Below, piece by piece: positions 1 to 7,137 of a stretch of DNA of 64,000 bases. Every line of letters begins with the position of its first letter. The stretch's first letter is position 1. A program made the translations under genes and the position numbers. This DNA is from Candidatus Paracaedibacteraceae bacterium. Its GTDB lineage: Bacteria; Pseudomonadota; Alphaproteobacteria; Paracaedibacterales; Paracaedibacteraceae. The DNA is taken from the NCBI GenBank assembly GCA_019636035.1, contig JAHBYI010000001.1, forward strand, positions 613,508-677,507, read 5' to 3'. A model generated the notes under the pieces. The model had not been told where the DNA came from and searched no databases. It saw nothing but the letters and a program-made list of their open reading frames with translations.

Positions 1-1034
1 TCTTTTGTGAAAATCCCGATAATCTGGTACATGCCACATACTTTGCCGGTCTCATCACAATCGAGGATTTCCATCGTATCCATTCGTGACGGACGGTGAA
101 TGGGGGATCGTTTATTTGATTTTATAACCGTAATCAACCCTGCATTATTTCTTTGTTTCACAAGATCTTTGCGATTAATGGCACGACTGAGGGACGGCAC
201 CATATCATCAGATCCGGCATAATCATCAATTTTAAATAACCCTAAACGTTCCGATTCATCTTCCTCTAAGCAGAACATTTTTGTGGTTTTTTCTTCCTTA
301 AGGTGGAAATATCGACCACCAATAGGAATGAAATATCTCTCAGAGAGCCATGATAAAAATTCTTTGGCTTCAATTGCTTCTTCGACCGTTGAATGGGATA
401 TAGCTGCATACGGCAGGCGATCTCGAATGCTGTTGAGGCGATCAAGTATTGGGGTGATATCATCGACCGTTGTACAGACTTGGTCTAAAAGGTCATTCAG
501 TTCATTTTTCAAGTGTACAATTTGATCTTTTGAATAACGATTCCGGGCTTGCACAAAAACAAGAGACTCAAAAACACAGGAATTATCTGATTTTTTCTGA
601 TGACCTTCGAGGGTTTGTAGGGCTCCTTTGTTATCCCGTTTTACATTGATCACGGGATGAACAAGTAGTTGCGGTTTCAGATTCCATTTCTGGAAGAATG
701 CTAATAAACTTTCGATCAAATAAGGGCGATCGATATTGACGAGGGTGATAAAAATCCGATCAGTGCGGTGGAGTGATATTTTCTCGATGTGAATGTCGAT
801 CTTGGGTGTTTTTCTATCAAATTGGGACAGGGCTTTCCACGCCAATTGGATGTATTTTTCTAGATCTTGCTGAGAGAGTTTTTCAAGGTAAGACGACGGG
901 AAACGCTCCATGAATTTTTCGATGAACAACGATGGTATGGAATGTTTGGTTTGGCTAAAGTGTTGGACTAAGAGTTGAGTTTTTTCAAGGCGGAATTCAT
1001 TAAACATTGTATTAACCTTCAAGATTGCAGACAT
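1..1034 (-). CDS. NAD-specific glutamate dehydrogenase, N-terminal part (runs off the window)
   Basis: This is the 5' end of a large NAD-dependent glutamate dehydrogenase of the roughly 1,600-residue type, which deaminates glutamate to 2-oxoglutarate. About 344 codons are open to the window edge with no stop. The N-terminal regulatory region is recognisable from RPYLIESLLAFFQKW followed by LLVHPVINVKRD, the counterpart of the 'PFLVDS...HPV..V.RD' stretch in this family. The catalytic domain lies outside the window. I chose the ATG at 1034, preceded by GGGAGA at good spacing; an in-frame ATG at 1007 also has an AAGG upstream and is possible. It faces away from the tRNA-Gly gene next to it. In a symbiont it would feed imported amino acids into the TCA cycle (inference). 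Confidence 0.88.
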   Translation of the reverse strand, partial: MSAILKVNTMFNEFRLEKTQLLVQHFSQTKHSIPSLFIEKFMERFPSSYLEKLSQQDLEKYIQLAWKALSQFDRKTPKIDIHIEKISLHRTDRIFITLVNIDRPYLIESLLAFFQKWNLKPQLLVHPVINVKRDNKGALQTLEGHQKKSDNSCVFESLVFVQARNRYSKDQIVHLKNELNDLLDQVCTTVDDITPILDRLNSIRDRLPYAAISHSTVEEAIEAKEFLSWLSERYFIPIGGRYFHLKEEKTTKMFCLEEDESERLGLFKIDDYAGSDDMVPSLSRAINRKDLVKQRNNAGLITVIKSNKRSPIHRPSRMDTMEILDCDETGKVCGMYQIIGIFTK

Positions 1035-1111
1035 GGGTATCTCCCTGACTAATTTAGCAACAGTGTACCAGGAAATATTTAACAAATGAATAAAGATTTA
1101 GGATTTTTATA

Positions 1112-1186
1112 TGGAGCGGGCGAAGGGATTCGAACCCTCGACACCAACCTTGGCAAGGTTGTACTCTACCCCTGAGCTACGCCCGC
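1112..1186 (-). tRNA. tRNA-Gly (anticodon GCC)
   Basis: The minus strand folds into a full cloverleaf: acceptor GCGGGCG/CGCCCGC, D-arm GTAGCTCAGGGGTAGAGTAC, anticodon stem AACCTT/AAGGTT with loop carrying GCC, and T-arm with GGTTCGAATCC. The discriminator is T and CCA is encoded. 75 nt including CCA. Confidence 0.97.
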
Positions 1187-1346
1187 TTATATGGGAGAGT
1201 TCTTATGACGAACATGCTACCTTTATTGCTTATTTTTGCAGCTTTTGCAACACCTTTTTTGCAGAAAAAGTGGAAAACATAAAATACTTGTAAATTTAAT
1301 AAAAATCTTGCAAAAAGAAACAGGGCTAGTGGAGTGAGGGAAAGTC

Positions 1347-2888
1347 ATGGTTGCAAAGATAAAAACAGTGTCGTTTGAGGGAATTAATGTCTTGCCCGTG
1401 GATGTTCAGGTTCAATTTACCCATGGGCTTCCGGGGATAACGATTGTTGGATTGCCGGACAAAACGGTTGCTGAATCAAAGGAGAGAATCCGATCTAGTT
1501 TTCAATCTATTGGTTTGGATTTACCCGGAAAGCGAATTGTTGTTAATTTAGCCCCCGCTGATATTCAAAAAGAAGGATCCCATTACGATTTACCGATTGC
1601 GTTGGGGATTATGGTGCAAATGGGGATTCTGGATGGCGTCGAGATGGAGGAGTATATTATTCTGGGTGAATTAGGGCTTGATGGCTCTATTGCCAGGGTG
1701 ACAGGGGCTCTACCGACTGCTATCTATGCGGCGAGCGAAAACAGGGGCGTTATTTGTCCTGAATCCTGTGGCTCCGAAGCTGCGTGGGCTGGGGATGTCA
1801 GGATTGTAGCGGCACCGAATGTGCTGGCTCTTGTGAATCATTTTAAGGGAACACAAGTGATTGCCCAGCCACAAGTGTCTGACTTATCAACAGTTCCTGT
1901 GCGTCATTTGAACCTAAGGGATGTGAAGGGGCAACTCTTGGCGAAACGAGCCTTGGAGATTGCTGCTGCTGGTGGGCATAACTTGCTGATGTTGGGGCCT
2001 CCCGGATCAGGGAAATCGATGTTGGCGAGCCGGCTGTCGGGTATTCTGCCGCCACTAACACCGCTTGAAGCTCTAGAAGTAACGATGATTCATAGTATTA
2101 GCGGGAATTTACCGGAAGAAGGTCTTGTTCGGGAACGCCCCTACCGTGATCCTCATCATTCAGCGTCGTTAGCAGCCTTAGTCGGTGGCGGAATCCGTTG
2201 CAAACCTGGTGAGATTTCCTTGGCGCATAAAGGTGTTTTATTTCTGGACGAGTTGCCCGAATTCAATCGCAGTGCTTTGGAGTCATTGCGTCAACCCTTA
2301 GAGACTGGCAAGGTGGTTGTGGCGCGTGCTAATTCTCATGTGGCTTATCCGTCTCAGGTGCAACTGGTTGCTGCTATGAATCCTTGTCGTTGTGGTTATT
2401 TTGGCGATAAAGAACAAGAGTGTACGCGTGCACCACGCTGTGCTGCGGATTATCAATCTAAAATCTCAGGCCCTCTCATGGATCGTTTTGATATCATCAT
2501 GGATGTGCCTGAGGTTAAGGCTGTTGATTTGATGAAAGATCCTGATGGCGAAGATTCTGCTGTTATTGCTCAACGCGTGGTTGTTGCGCGTGAGTTTCAA
2601 TATGCTCGAATTCGGTCTTTAGGCGTTGCGGATAACAAGGCCAATGCTCATGTCGATAGCGAAACCCTTGAGCAAATTATTGATCTTAGCCAAGCATCGG
2701 TTAATTTGTTGGCTAAGGTTATGGAGAAATTTAAACTCAGCGGGCGAGGGTACCACCGAATTTTACGGGTTGCGCGAACCATTGCTGATTTAGAACAAGC
2801 ACAAACAATCGAGGTTCAGCATCTGTCCGAAGCTGTTGGTTATCGTAAGATTTCTGTGTTTGGTGAAGCGTCAGCCAAAGTCGCCTAA
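1347..2888 (+). CDS. comM: YifB/ComM-family Mg-chelatase-like AAA+ ATPase
   Basis: A full-length (513 residue) YifB/ComM protein. In Vibrio and Haemophilus ComM is a hexameric helicase that extends heteroduplex during natural transformation; in most other bacteria its role is uncharacterised. Visible parts: an N-terminal Lon-like fold (about 1-170, with GLPD and NLAPAD motifs), Walker A GPPGSGKSML at 217-226, Walker B region VLFLDELPEF, a cysteine cluster CRCGYFGDKEQEC, arginine finger region GPLMDRFD and the C-terminal lid GRGYHRILRVARTIADL. The start ATG follows AGGGAAAGTC. It is a single gene between two tRNAs. Confidence 0.95.
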   Translation: MVAKIKTVSFEGINVLPVDVQVQFTHGLPGITIVGLPDKTVAESKERIRSSFQSIGLDLPGKRIVVNLAPADIQKEGSHYDLPIALGIMVQMGILDGVEMEEYIILGELGLDGSIARVTGALPTAIYAASENRGVICPESCGSEAAWAGDVRIVAAPNVLALVNHFKGTQVIAQPQVSDLSTVPVRHLNLRDVKGQLLAKRALEIAAAGGHNLLMLGPPGSGKSMLASRLSGILPPLTPLEALEVTMIHSISGNLPEEGLVRERPYRDPHHSASLAALVGGGIRCKPGEISLAHKGVLFLDELPEFNRSALESLRQPLETGKVVVARANSHVAYPSQVQLVAAMNPCRCGYFGDKEQECTRAPRCAADYQSKISGPLMDRFDIIMDVPEVKAVDLMKDPDGEDSAVIAQRVVVAREFQYARIRSLGVADNKANAHVDSETLEQIIDLSQASVNLLAKVMEKFKLSGRGYHRILRVARTIADLEQAQTIEVQHLSEAVGYRKISVFGEASAKVA

Positions 2889-2952
2889 AAAAATACAAGA
2901 AAAGTGTTGCAATGATTGTGGATTTTCTGTAATAAATAGAGATATCCTTTGT

Positions 2953-3028
2953 GGGTCTATAGCTCAGTTGGTAGAGCACCTGACTTTTAATCAGGGTGTC
3001 GAAGGTTCGAATCCTTCTGGACCCACCA
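2953..3028 (+). tRNA. tRNA-Lys (anticodon TTT)
   Basis: Cloverleaf with acceptor GGGTCTA/TGGACCC, D-arm AGCTCAGTTGGTAGAGC, anticodon stem CCTGA/TCAGG enclosing loop CTTTTAA, T-arm GGTTCGAATCC, discriminator A and encoded CCA; 76 nt. It starts 64 bp after comM. Confidence 0.98.
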
Positions 3029-3222
3029 TTTCCATAAAAATTCTAAGTGTATTGCTTTGTAGCTAGAACCATTTAATTCAGCTATATTTATATGAAAATA
3101 AGAAATCATCCTCTTAATAAATTAGAACTGAAATCTTCAGAAATTTACACGACACCGTGAAAAAAATAACATTTCATGCATTAAAATCAATATTTATCCT
3201 CCTTAATTGATAGAACTCAGCT

Positions 3223-3453
3223 CTATATGTATACGAATGGATGTTTAATTTTTAGATCTTCTTTCGTGGCAGTGCCGATCCGGTTGCCCCTCAGATCCAA
3301 GGAGGTGAGGTTTCTCAAGGTTTGAGATGCTGCTAGGGCTCGAGCTCCGTCATCGCCGATCTTGTTGTATCACAGACTCAAGGAGGTTAGCTTGTTCAAG
3401 GTTTGAGATGCTGCTAGGGCTTGAGCTCCGTCATCGCCGATCTTGTTGTATCA
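3223..3453 (-). pseudogene. LRR-coding continuation of the F-box/LRR gene beyond two in-frame TGA codons
   Basis: After the TGA at 3451-3453 that closes the upstream gene, the same frame continues without a shift to a TAG at 3223-3225. It is interrupted only by a second TGA at 3370-3372, exactly 81 bp further on. The translated sequence keeps the repeat pattern (YNKIGDDGAQALAASQTL, then YNKIGDDGARALAASQTL, then a divergent last unit with LDLRGNRIG). Both TGA codons sit at the same repeat position where the eighth unit has TGG (Trp). So the gene was probably 486 codons long with 12 repeats, and was cut back by one TGG-to-TGA change later copied with its repeat unit. Confidence 0.75.
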
Positions 3454-4119
3454 CAGCTCCAAAGAGGTGAGGCTGGCTAAATTTTTAGATTCCGCTAGGG
3501 TTTTCGCCCCCTTATCGCTGATATTATTGTTCTTCAGATCCAAGGTGGTAAGGTTTTTCAAGGTTTTAGATTCTGCTAGGGCTTGAGCTCCGTCATCGCC
3601 GATCTTGTTGTGCCACAGCTCCAAAGAGGTGAGGCTGGCTAAATTTTTAGATTCCGCTAAGGCTTTCGCCCCCTTATCGCTGATATTATTGCTCCACAGA
3701 GCCAAGAAGGTGAGGTTGATTAAGGTTTTAGAGTTCGCTAGGGCTATCGCTCCTTCATCGCCGATCTTGTTGATCGACAGACTCAAAGAGGTGAGGCTGG
3801 CTAAATTTTTAGATCCCGCTAGGGCTATCGCCCCGGCAGCGTTGAGCTTGATCATCACCAGATGTAAGGAAGCGAGGTTGATTAAGGTTTTAGAGTTCGC
3901 TAGGGCTATCACTCCTTCATCGCCGATCTTGTTGTTCGCCAGATTCAAGGCGGTGAGGCTGGCTAAATTTTCAGAGTTCGCTAGGAATTCTACCCCGGCA
4001 GTGCCGATATTATTGCTCGCCAGACTCAAGAAGGCGAGGTTGATTAAGGTTTTAGAGTTCGCTAGGGCTATCACTCCTTCATCGCCGATCTTGTTGCTCG
4101 ACAGATTCAAGGCGGTGAG
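3310..4119 (-). repeat. Ten tandem 81-bp units encoding 27-residue leucine-rich repeats
   Basis: The coding strand is built of ten consecutive 81-bp units (27 codons each), alternating two subtypes: one with NKIGDEG/NKIGDDG followed by ANSKTLIN or AESKTLKN, the other with NNI(G/S) followed by SENLAS or SKNLAS. A more divergent unit lies before them and one after. Long identical stretches between units at DNA level imply recent unit duplication or gene conversion, so copy number may vary between strains. Confidence 0.9.
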
Positions 4120-4683
4120 CTTGACTAAGTATGGAGATTCCGCTAGGACTTCCACTTCCTTATCGCCGATAATATAGCCCGTCAGATCCAAGGCTGTCAC
4201 TTCATTACAATAAGGTAAAATCTGTTTAAGATTATCTAATGTAACACCTATTAACGTAAGCTTTATATTTGCGTTTTGAGGAGCTTCTTGTAAGTACTTT
4301 ATTAAAGACTTAAAAACCTTGGGATTACTTATATCGCATGTCATAACCCTGCTGTTCTGCTGATAAAATTCAGCACTATGAGTTTTAGCCTGGAAGGTTT
4401 TATCTTCCGTCATGTTCTGTAGTCTTACGACATCTTCTGCCTCTAGATTATTGGCAATTTTCCCTAGTATTTCTGGGGGCATGCCCTTTAGTGAGGTTGG
4501 TAATGGTCTAGCAAGACCGGGTTGCGCACTAGGATTATTTGATGGTTGGGCAGTGCTGTCATGAGGTTCAACAGTAGCCCCTTGGCTAGGTACTCCAAAC
4601 TGTGCTCTATCAGTGCGATCGCTAGAAAATGCCGACGATAGGCATAACAGACTCACTGATGCTAAAATTAATGTTTTTTTCAT
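3451..4683 (-). CDS. Secreted F-box-like and leucine-rich-repeat protein (candidate host-directed effector)
   Basis: 410 residues. Residues 1-20 form a signal peptide (MKKTLILASVSLLCLSSAFS). Residues 24-62 are a Pro/Ser/Gln-rich linker. Residues about 66-100 resemble an F-box (LKGMPPEILGKIANNL then EAEDVVRLQNM), the eukaryotic Skp1-binding motif. Residues about 162-410 are ribonuclease-inhibitor-like LRRs of 27 residues. F-box plus LRR is the architecture of SCF ubiquitin-ligase substrate receptors and is known from effectors of amoeba-associated bacteria, so a role in steering host ubiquitination is a reasonable inference. The ATG follows AGGGG. The ORF ends in TGA in the middle of repeat 10, so the product is probably truncated. 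Secretion route unknown; the F-box match is by eye and weaker than the LRR call. Confidence 0.72.
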   Translation of the reverse strand: MKKTLILASVSLLCLSSAFSSDRTDRAQFGVPSQGATVEPHDSTAQPSNNPSAQPGLARPLPTSLKGMPPEILGKIANNLEAEDVVRLQNMTEDKTFQAKTHSAEFYQQNSRVMTCDISNPKVFKSLIKYLQEAPQNANIKLTLIGVTLDNLKQILPYCNEVTALDLTGYIIGDKEVEVLAESPYLVKLTALNLSSNKIGDEGVIALANSKTLINLAFLSLASNNIGTAGVEFLANSENLASLTALNLANNKIGDEGVIALANSKTLINLASLHLVMIKLNAAGAIALAGSKNLASLTSLSLSINKIGDEGAIALANSKTLINLTFLALWSNNISDKGAKALAESKNLASLTSLELWHNKIGDDGAQALAESKTLKNLTTLDLKNNNISDKGAKTLAESKNLASLTSLEL

Positions 4684-4710
4684 TTTATCGTACCCCTGAT
4701 ATAGTGTTTG

Positions 4711-4730
4711 ATCTATGATATATCATAGAT
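4711..4730. promoter_or_regulatory. 20-bp perfect palindrome upstream of the F-box/LRR gene (possible operator)
   Basis: Two exact inverted halves, ATCTATGATA and TATCATAGAT, abut with no spacer, centred about 37 bp upstream of the effector-like gene's ATG. On the minus strand it contains TATGAT, a good -10 box, so a dimeric regulator bound here would cover the promoter. The regulator is unknown; it could also be a simple DNA hairpin. Confidence 0.45.
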
Positions 4731-4774
4731 ATCTTAATAACTCCTTAAGGCGTGTCCTTAATTACTTCGTGTAG

Positions 4775-4951
4775 TTTGTACTTCAGTTTTATAGCCACTA
4801 CTACGGCTTCGTTTATGAGCGTCATACGGGTTGGTGGCTGTCGCCCGCTTACGACATGAACCCGACGCCTGTCGAGGTCAAACCGCTTGAAAATGTTCTG
4901 AAGAAACGCCAAGAAATATCCGACTACATACTTGAATCACTTGAAAAATAG
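4775..4951 (+). pseudogene. HipA-like kinase remnant (C-terminal fragment)
   Basis: A 58-codon open stretch with no start codon carries HYYGFVYERHTGWWLSPAYD followed by MNPTP. This matches the 'NHGF...W.LSPAYD.NP' stretch of HipA-type Ser/Thr kinase toxins, around the metal-binding loop. It opens right after a TAG at 4772 and ends at TAG 4949-4951 without the rest of the C-terminal lobe; no HipB-like antitoxin is nearby. It looks like the leftover of a decayed toxin-antitoxin locus, between the LRR gene and mntH. Confidence 0.55.
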
Positions 4952-5014
4952 GAGTGTTCTATCGAGAAGTGAGTTTGATTATTGTTGAGCCACTACCATC
5001 TCAAAATATCCTGA

Positions 5015-5043
5015 TTGACCGATCTCTTTAAGAAACGTACTAT
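5015..5043 (+). promoter_or_regulatory. Sigma-70-type promoter for mntH
   Basis: TTGACC (5015-5020), a 17-bp spacer, then TACTAT (5038-5043). Transcription would begin near 5050, giving a leader of only about 15 nt before the chosen start codon at 5065. No Mur or Fur box could be confirmed. Confidence 0.6.
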
Positions 5044-5064
5044 AGTTTTATGGGGGGAGAAATT

Positions 5065-6393
5065 ATGCCTGAATCATCTGGCCTGGCTTGGAAAAAGGAA
5101 ATATCAGAAGTCAGTCTTCCTGAAGTATACCGCACGATTAAAGTTCCGGCAGGGGCATCCGTTTGGCGGAAGATGATAGCCTTTATGGGGCCCGGATTTT
5201 TGGTGGCTGTGGGGTATATGGATCCGGGAAACTGGGCAACGGACATGGCTGGTGGTGCCAAATTTGGTTATACCCTCTTATCTGTTATTTTGCTGTCTAA
5301 TTTCATTGCGATGTTCTTACAGCATTTGTGTGTCAAATTGGGGATTGTAACGGGGCGTGATCTGGCTCAGGCATGCCGAGACCATTATCCGAAGTCGACA
5401 GTTTGGTTTTTATGGATCCTTTGTGAGCTAGCCATTGCAGCCTGTGACTTGGCAGAAGTGATTGGGTCGGCTATTGGTCTGCAATTGTTGTTTGGTATTC
5501 CCCTTGTTTGGGGATGTATCATAACGTGTGCGGACGTTTTAACGATTTTATACCTTCAAAACAAAGGGTTTCGTTGGATCGAAGCTATTGTTGTCACGCT
5601 AATTGTAACGATTGGCTGTTGTTTTGTGGCTGAGCTTTATTTTGCAAAACCTGATATGTACGGTGTGCTATCCGGTTTTATACCAACGACTGATATTATT
5701 AAAAATCACGAAATGCTGTATATCAGTATTGGCATTTTAGGGGCTACAGTTATGCCCCATAACTTGTATCTGCATTCATCGATTGTGCAAACTCGGAATT
5801 TTGGCTCAGGATCAGAGGATAAACGAGAAGCAATTAAATACGCTACGTTTGATTCAAGTTTTGCTTTAACGGCTGCTTTGTTTATTAATGCAGGTATCTT
5901 AATTCTGTCTGCTGCTACATTCCATTGGAGTGGCCATCAAAACGTAGCAGAAATCCAAGACGCTTATCGGCTTTTGAGCCCCGTTCTGGGAGTATCAATT
6001 GCAAGTACATTGTTTGCCGTTGCATTGTTGGCATCCGGACAAAACTCAACGTTAACGGGGACGTTGGCCGGTCAGATCGTTATGGAAGGTTTTTTGAATT
6101 TCCGGTTGGCACCCTGGTTGCGACGGATCATAACACGGGGTTTAGCGATCATTCCTGCTATTGTGGTGATTGCTCTGTACGGTGAGAGTAAAGCCACAGA
6201 TCTATTGATCGCGAGTCAAGTTGTCTTAAGTTTGCAATTAGGATTTGCCATTTGGCCGTTAATGCGTTTTACAAGTGATCGTCATAAAATGGGCGAATTC
6301 GTTAATTCCCCTTGGGTTTGTGGTGTTGGCTGGTTAGCAACATTCGGGATTATTATCCTTAACCTGAAATTATTATTCGATATACTGATGTAG
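5065..6393 (+). CDS. mntH: Nramp-family Mn2+/Fe2+:H+ symporter MntH
   Basis: An inner-membrane proton-coupled divalent metal importer. The diagnostic Nramp motifs are present: GYMDPGNWATD (DPGN in TM1, residues 53-56, metal-binding Asp/Asn) and MPHNLYLHSS (MPH in TM6, residues 230-232). Eleven or so hydrophobic segments and 442 residues are typical. I place the start at 5065 because a GGGGGGAG Shine-Dalgarno lies five bases upstream; an in-frame ATG at 5050 would put the SD inside the gene. It stands alone with its own promoter. Manganese uptake would help a symbiont against host oxidative and nitrosative stress, in line with the NO-defence cluster at 26 kb (inference). Confidence 0.95.
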   Translation: MPESSGLAWKKEISEVSLPEVYRTIKVPAGASVWRKMIAFMGPGFLVAVGYMDPGNWATDMAGGAKFGYTLLSVILLSNFIAMFLQHLCVKLGIVTGRDLAQACRDHYPKSTVWFLWILCELAIAACDLAEVIGSAIGLQLLFGIPLVWGCIITCADVLTILYLQNKGFRWIEAIVVTLIVTIGCCFVAELYFAKPDMYGVLSGFIPTTDIIKNHEMLYISIGILGATVMPHNLYLHSSIVQTRNFGSGSEDKREAIKYATFDSSFALTAALFINAGILILSAATFHWSGHQNVAEIQDAYRLLSPVLGVSIASTLFAVALLASGQNSTLTGTLAGQIVMEGFLNFRLAPWLRRIITRGLAIIPAIVVIALYGESKATDLLIASQVVLSLQLGFAIWPLMRFTSDRHKMGEFVNSPWVCGVGWLATFGIIILNLKLLFDILM

Positions 6394-6483
6394 CGCAAAA
6401 GCCAAATTATATTAATAATTCCTTAACTATTATAGTGTATTATTCATACTTGAGTTTCGATAACAATATTCAGGATGAATATT

Positions 6484-6654
6484 ATGACCTGCATCTTCAG
6501 TTTGATTAAGTATAGTTTCCTACTTTCGGCATTAATGGCACCGACATTGGGTATGGCTGATGATGAGGGATGCCCCGTTGATTTAACGTCGAGCGTTCCC
6601 TGCGATTCTAAAGATTACCCAATCCATCAGCCAGAATTTGGCATTCATCATTAA
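6484..6654 (+). CDS. Small secreted protein candidate, 56 residues
   Basis: Too short for standard gene finding. ATG preceded by AGGA at eight bases. Residues 1-25 form a plausible signal peptide (positive K9, hydrophobic YSFLLSALMAPTLG, then MADDEG). The mature part is about 31 residues with two cysteines and an acidic N-terminus, ending in FGIHH. It lies 90 bp downstream of mntH on the same strand, so it may share its transcript. Its last 47 bp overlap the 3' end of atpC on the opposite strand, which could constrain its sequence or mean it is not real. No family recognised. Confidence 0.4.
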   Translation: MTCIFSLIKYSFLLSALMAPTLGMADDEGCPVDLTSSVPCDSKDYPIHQPEFGIHH

Positions 6655-6886
6655 TGATTTCGGCAAATCCGCCTGTAATATGAAATGTATTGCTGATTTT
6701 ATCTTCTTTATAGATTCGTACTGTCCCGGCGCGCAAGCTTGACGAAAAGGGAGCATGCTTTGGTAAAAACGAAAAGTCGCCTTCTTCTCCCGGAATGACA
6801 ACCATGGTTACTTTTTCATCAAAAGCAACGACATCAGGAGTAATGAGGCGGACTCGCATTTGTTCGTTCATTAAGATTTTTGCCAC
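6608..6886 (-). CDS. atpC: F1 ATP synthase epsilon subunit, short form, solitary
   Basis: The N-terminal beta-sandwich of the F1 epsilon subunit is clear (VRLITPDVVAFDEKVTMVV, then IPGEEGDFSFLPKHAPF and ITGGFAEI). The protein stops after 92 residues, while the family is normally about 130-140, so the C-terminal helical hairpin that brakes ATP hydrolysis is missing. I saw no frameshifted remainder downstream. GTG start with GGAGA seven bases upstream. No atpA/G/D neighbours are present, so it has left the atp operon. The beta-sandwich alone is enough to couple epsilon to gamma in known enzymes; loss of the brake fits a cell that imports ATP (inference). Confidence 0.9.
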   Translation of the reverse strand: MAKILMNEQMRVRLITPDVVAFDEKVTMVVIPGEEGDFSFLPKHAPFSSSLRAGTVRIYKEDKISNTFHITGGFAEIINDECQILADGLGNL

Positions 6887-6898
6887 GGTTCATTCTCC

Positions 6899-6985
6899 TA
6901 TAGTCATACCAGTTGACTTTGCTACTGCGTCATTCGTCACTCATATCCTTATGGATGCTTCGAAATGAGGCAGTCCATGGCTATT
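6899..6985. repeat. Dispersed inverted-repeat element, copy A
   Basis: One of three related elements in the window (others near 10743 and 21769). It begins with TATAGTCATACC, contains the conserved core CTACTGCGTCATTCGTCAC, and ends near GGCTATTA. This copy is the most diverged. It abuts the atpC ribosome binding site. Confidence 0.65.
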
Positions 6986-7084
6986 ATCCTAAAATTTTTT
7001 CTTTCTATTGTCGAGATGTTTGTTGTGTTTCGGTATAAATCGTTCGAGCCAAATTATTCGGATAACGTGAAGAGAACAAGGAGT

Positions 7085-7112
7085 TTGACAAAACGCATTT
7101 TGATCCTAGACT
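7085..7112 (+). promoter_or_regulatory. Probable promoter of the GH5 cellulase gene
   Basis: A perfect -35 TTGACA (7085-7090), a 16-bp spacer and TAGACT (7107-7112, four of six consensus matches), 26 bp before the start codon. Confidence 0.5.
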
Positions 7113-7137
7113 AATAAGATAAACCTTTATATAAAGT

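Noticed and set aside
3223-3453. UGA read as tryptophan throughout the genome (code change)
   Set aside because: TGA serves as the normal stop in several intact genes here (for example at the ends of the RIC, GH5 and ymdB genes), and Trp is TGG elsewhere, so only the LRR gene shows in-frame TGA.
3605-4177. 190-codon open frame antisense to the LRR repeats
   Set aside because: It is a mirror of the 81-bp repeats; repeat periodicity in multiples of three keeps the opposite strand open as well. No SD or family.
6600-6610. Frameshift as the cause of the short atpC
   Set aside because: None of the downstream frames on that strand shows the Glu/Arg/Ala-rich helical hairpin of epsilon.
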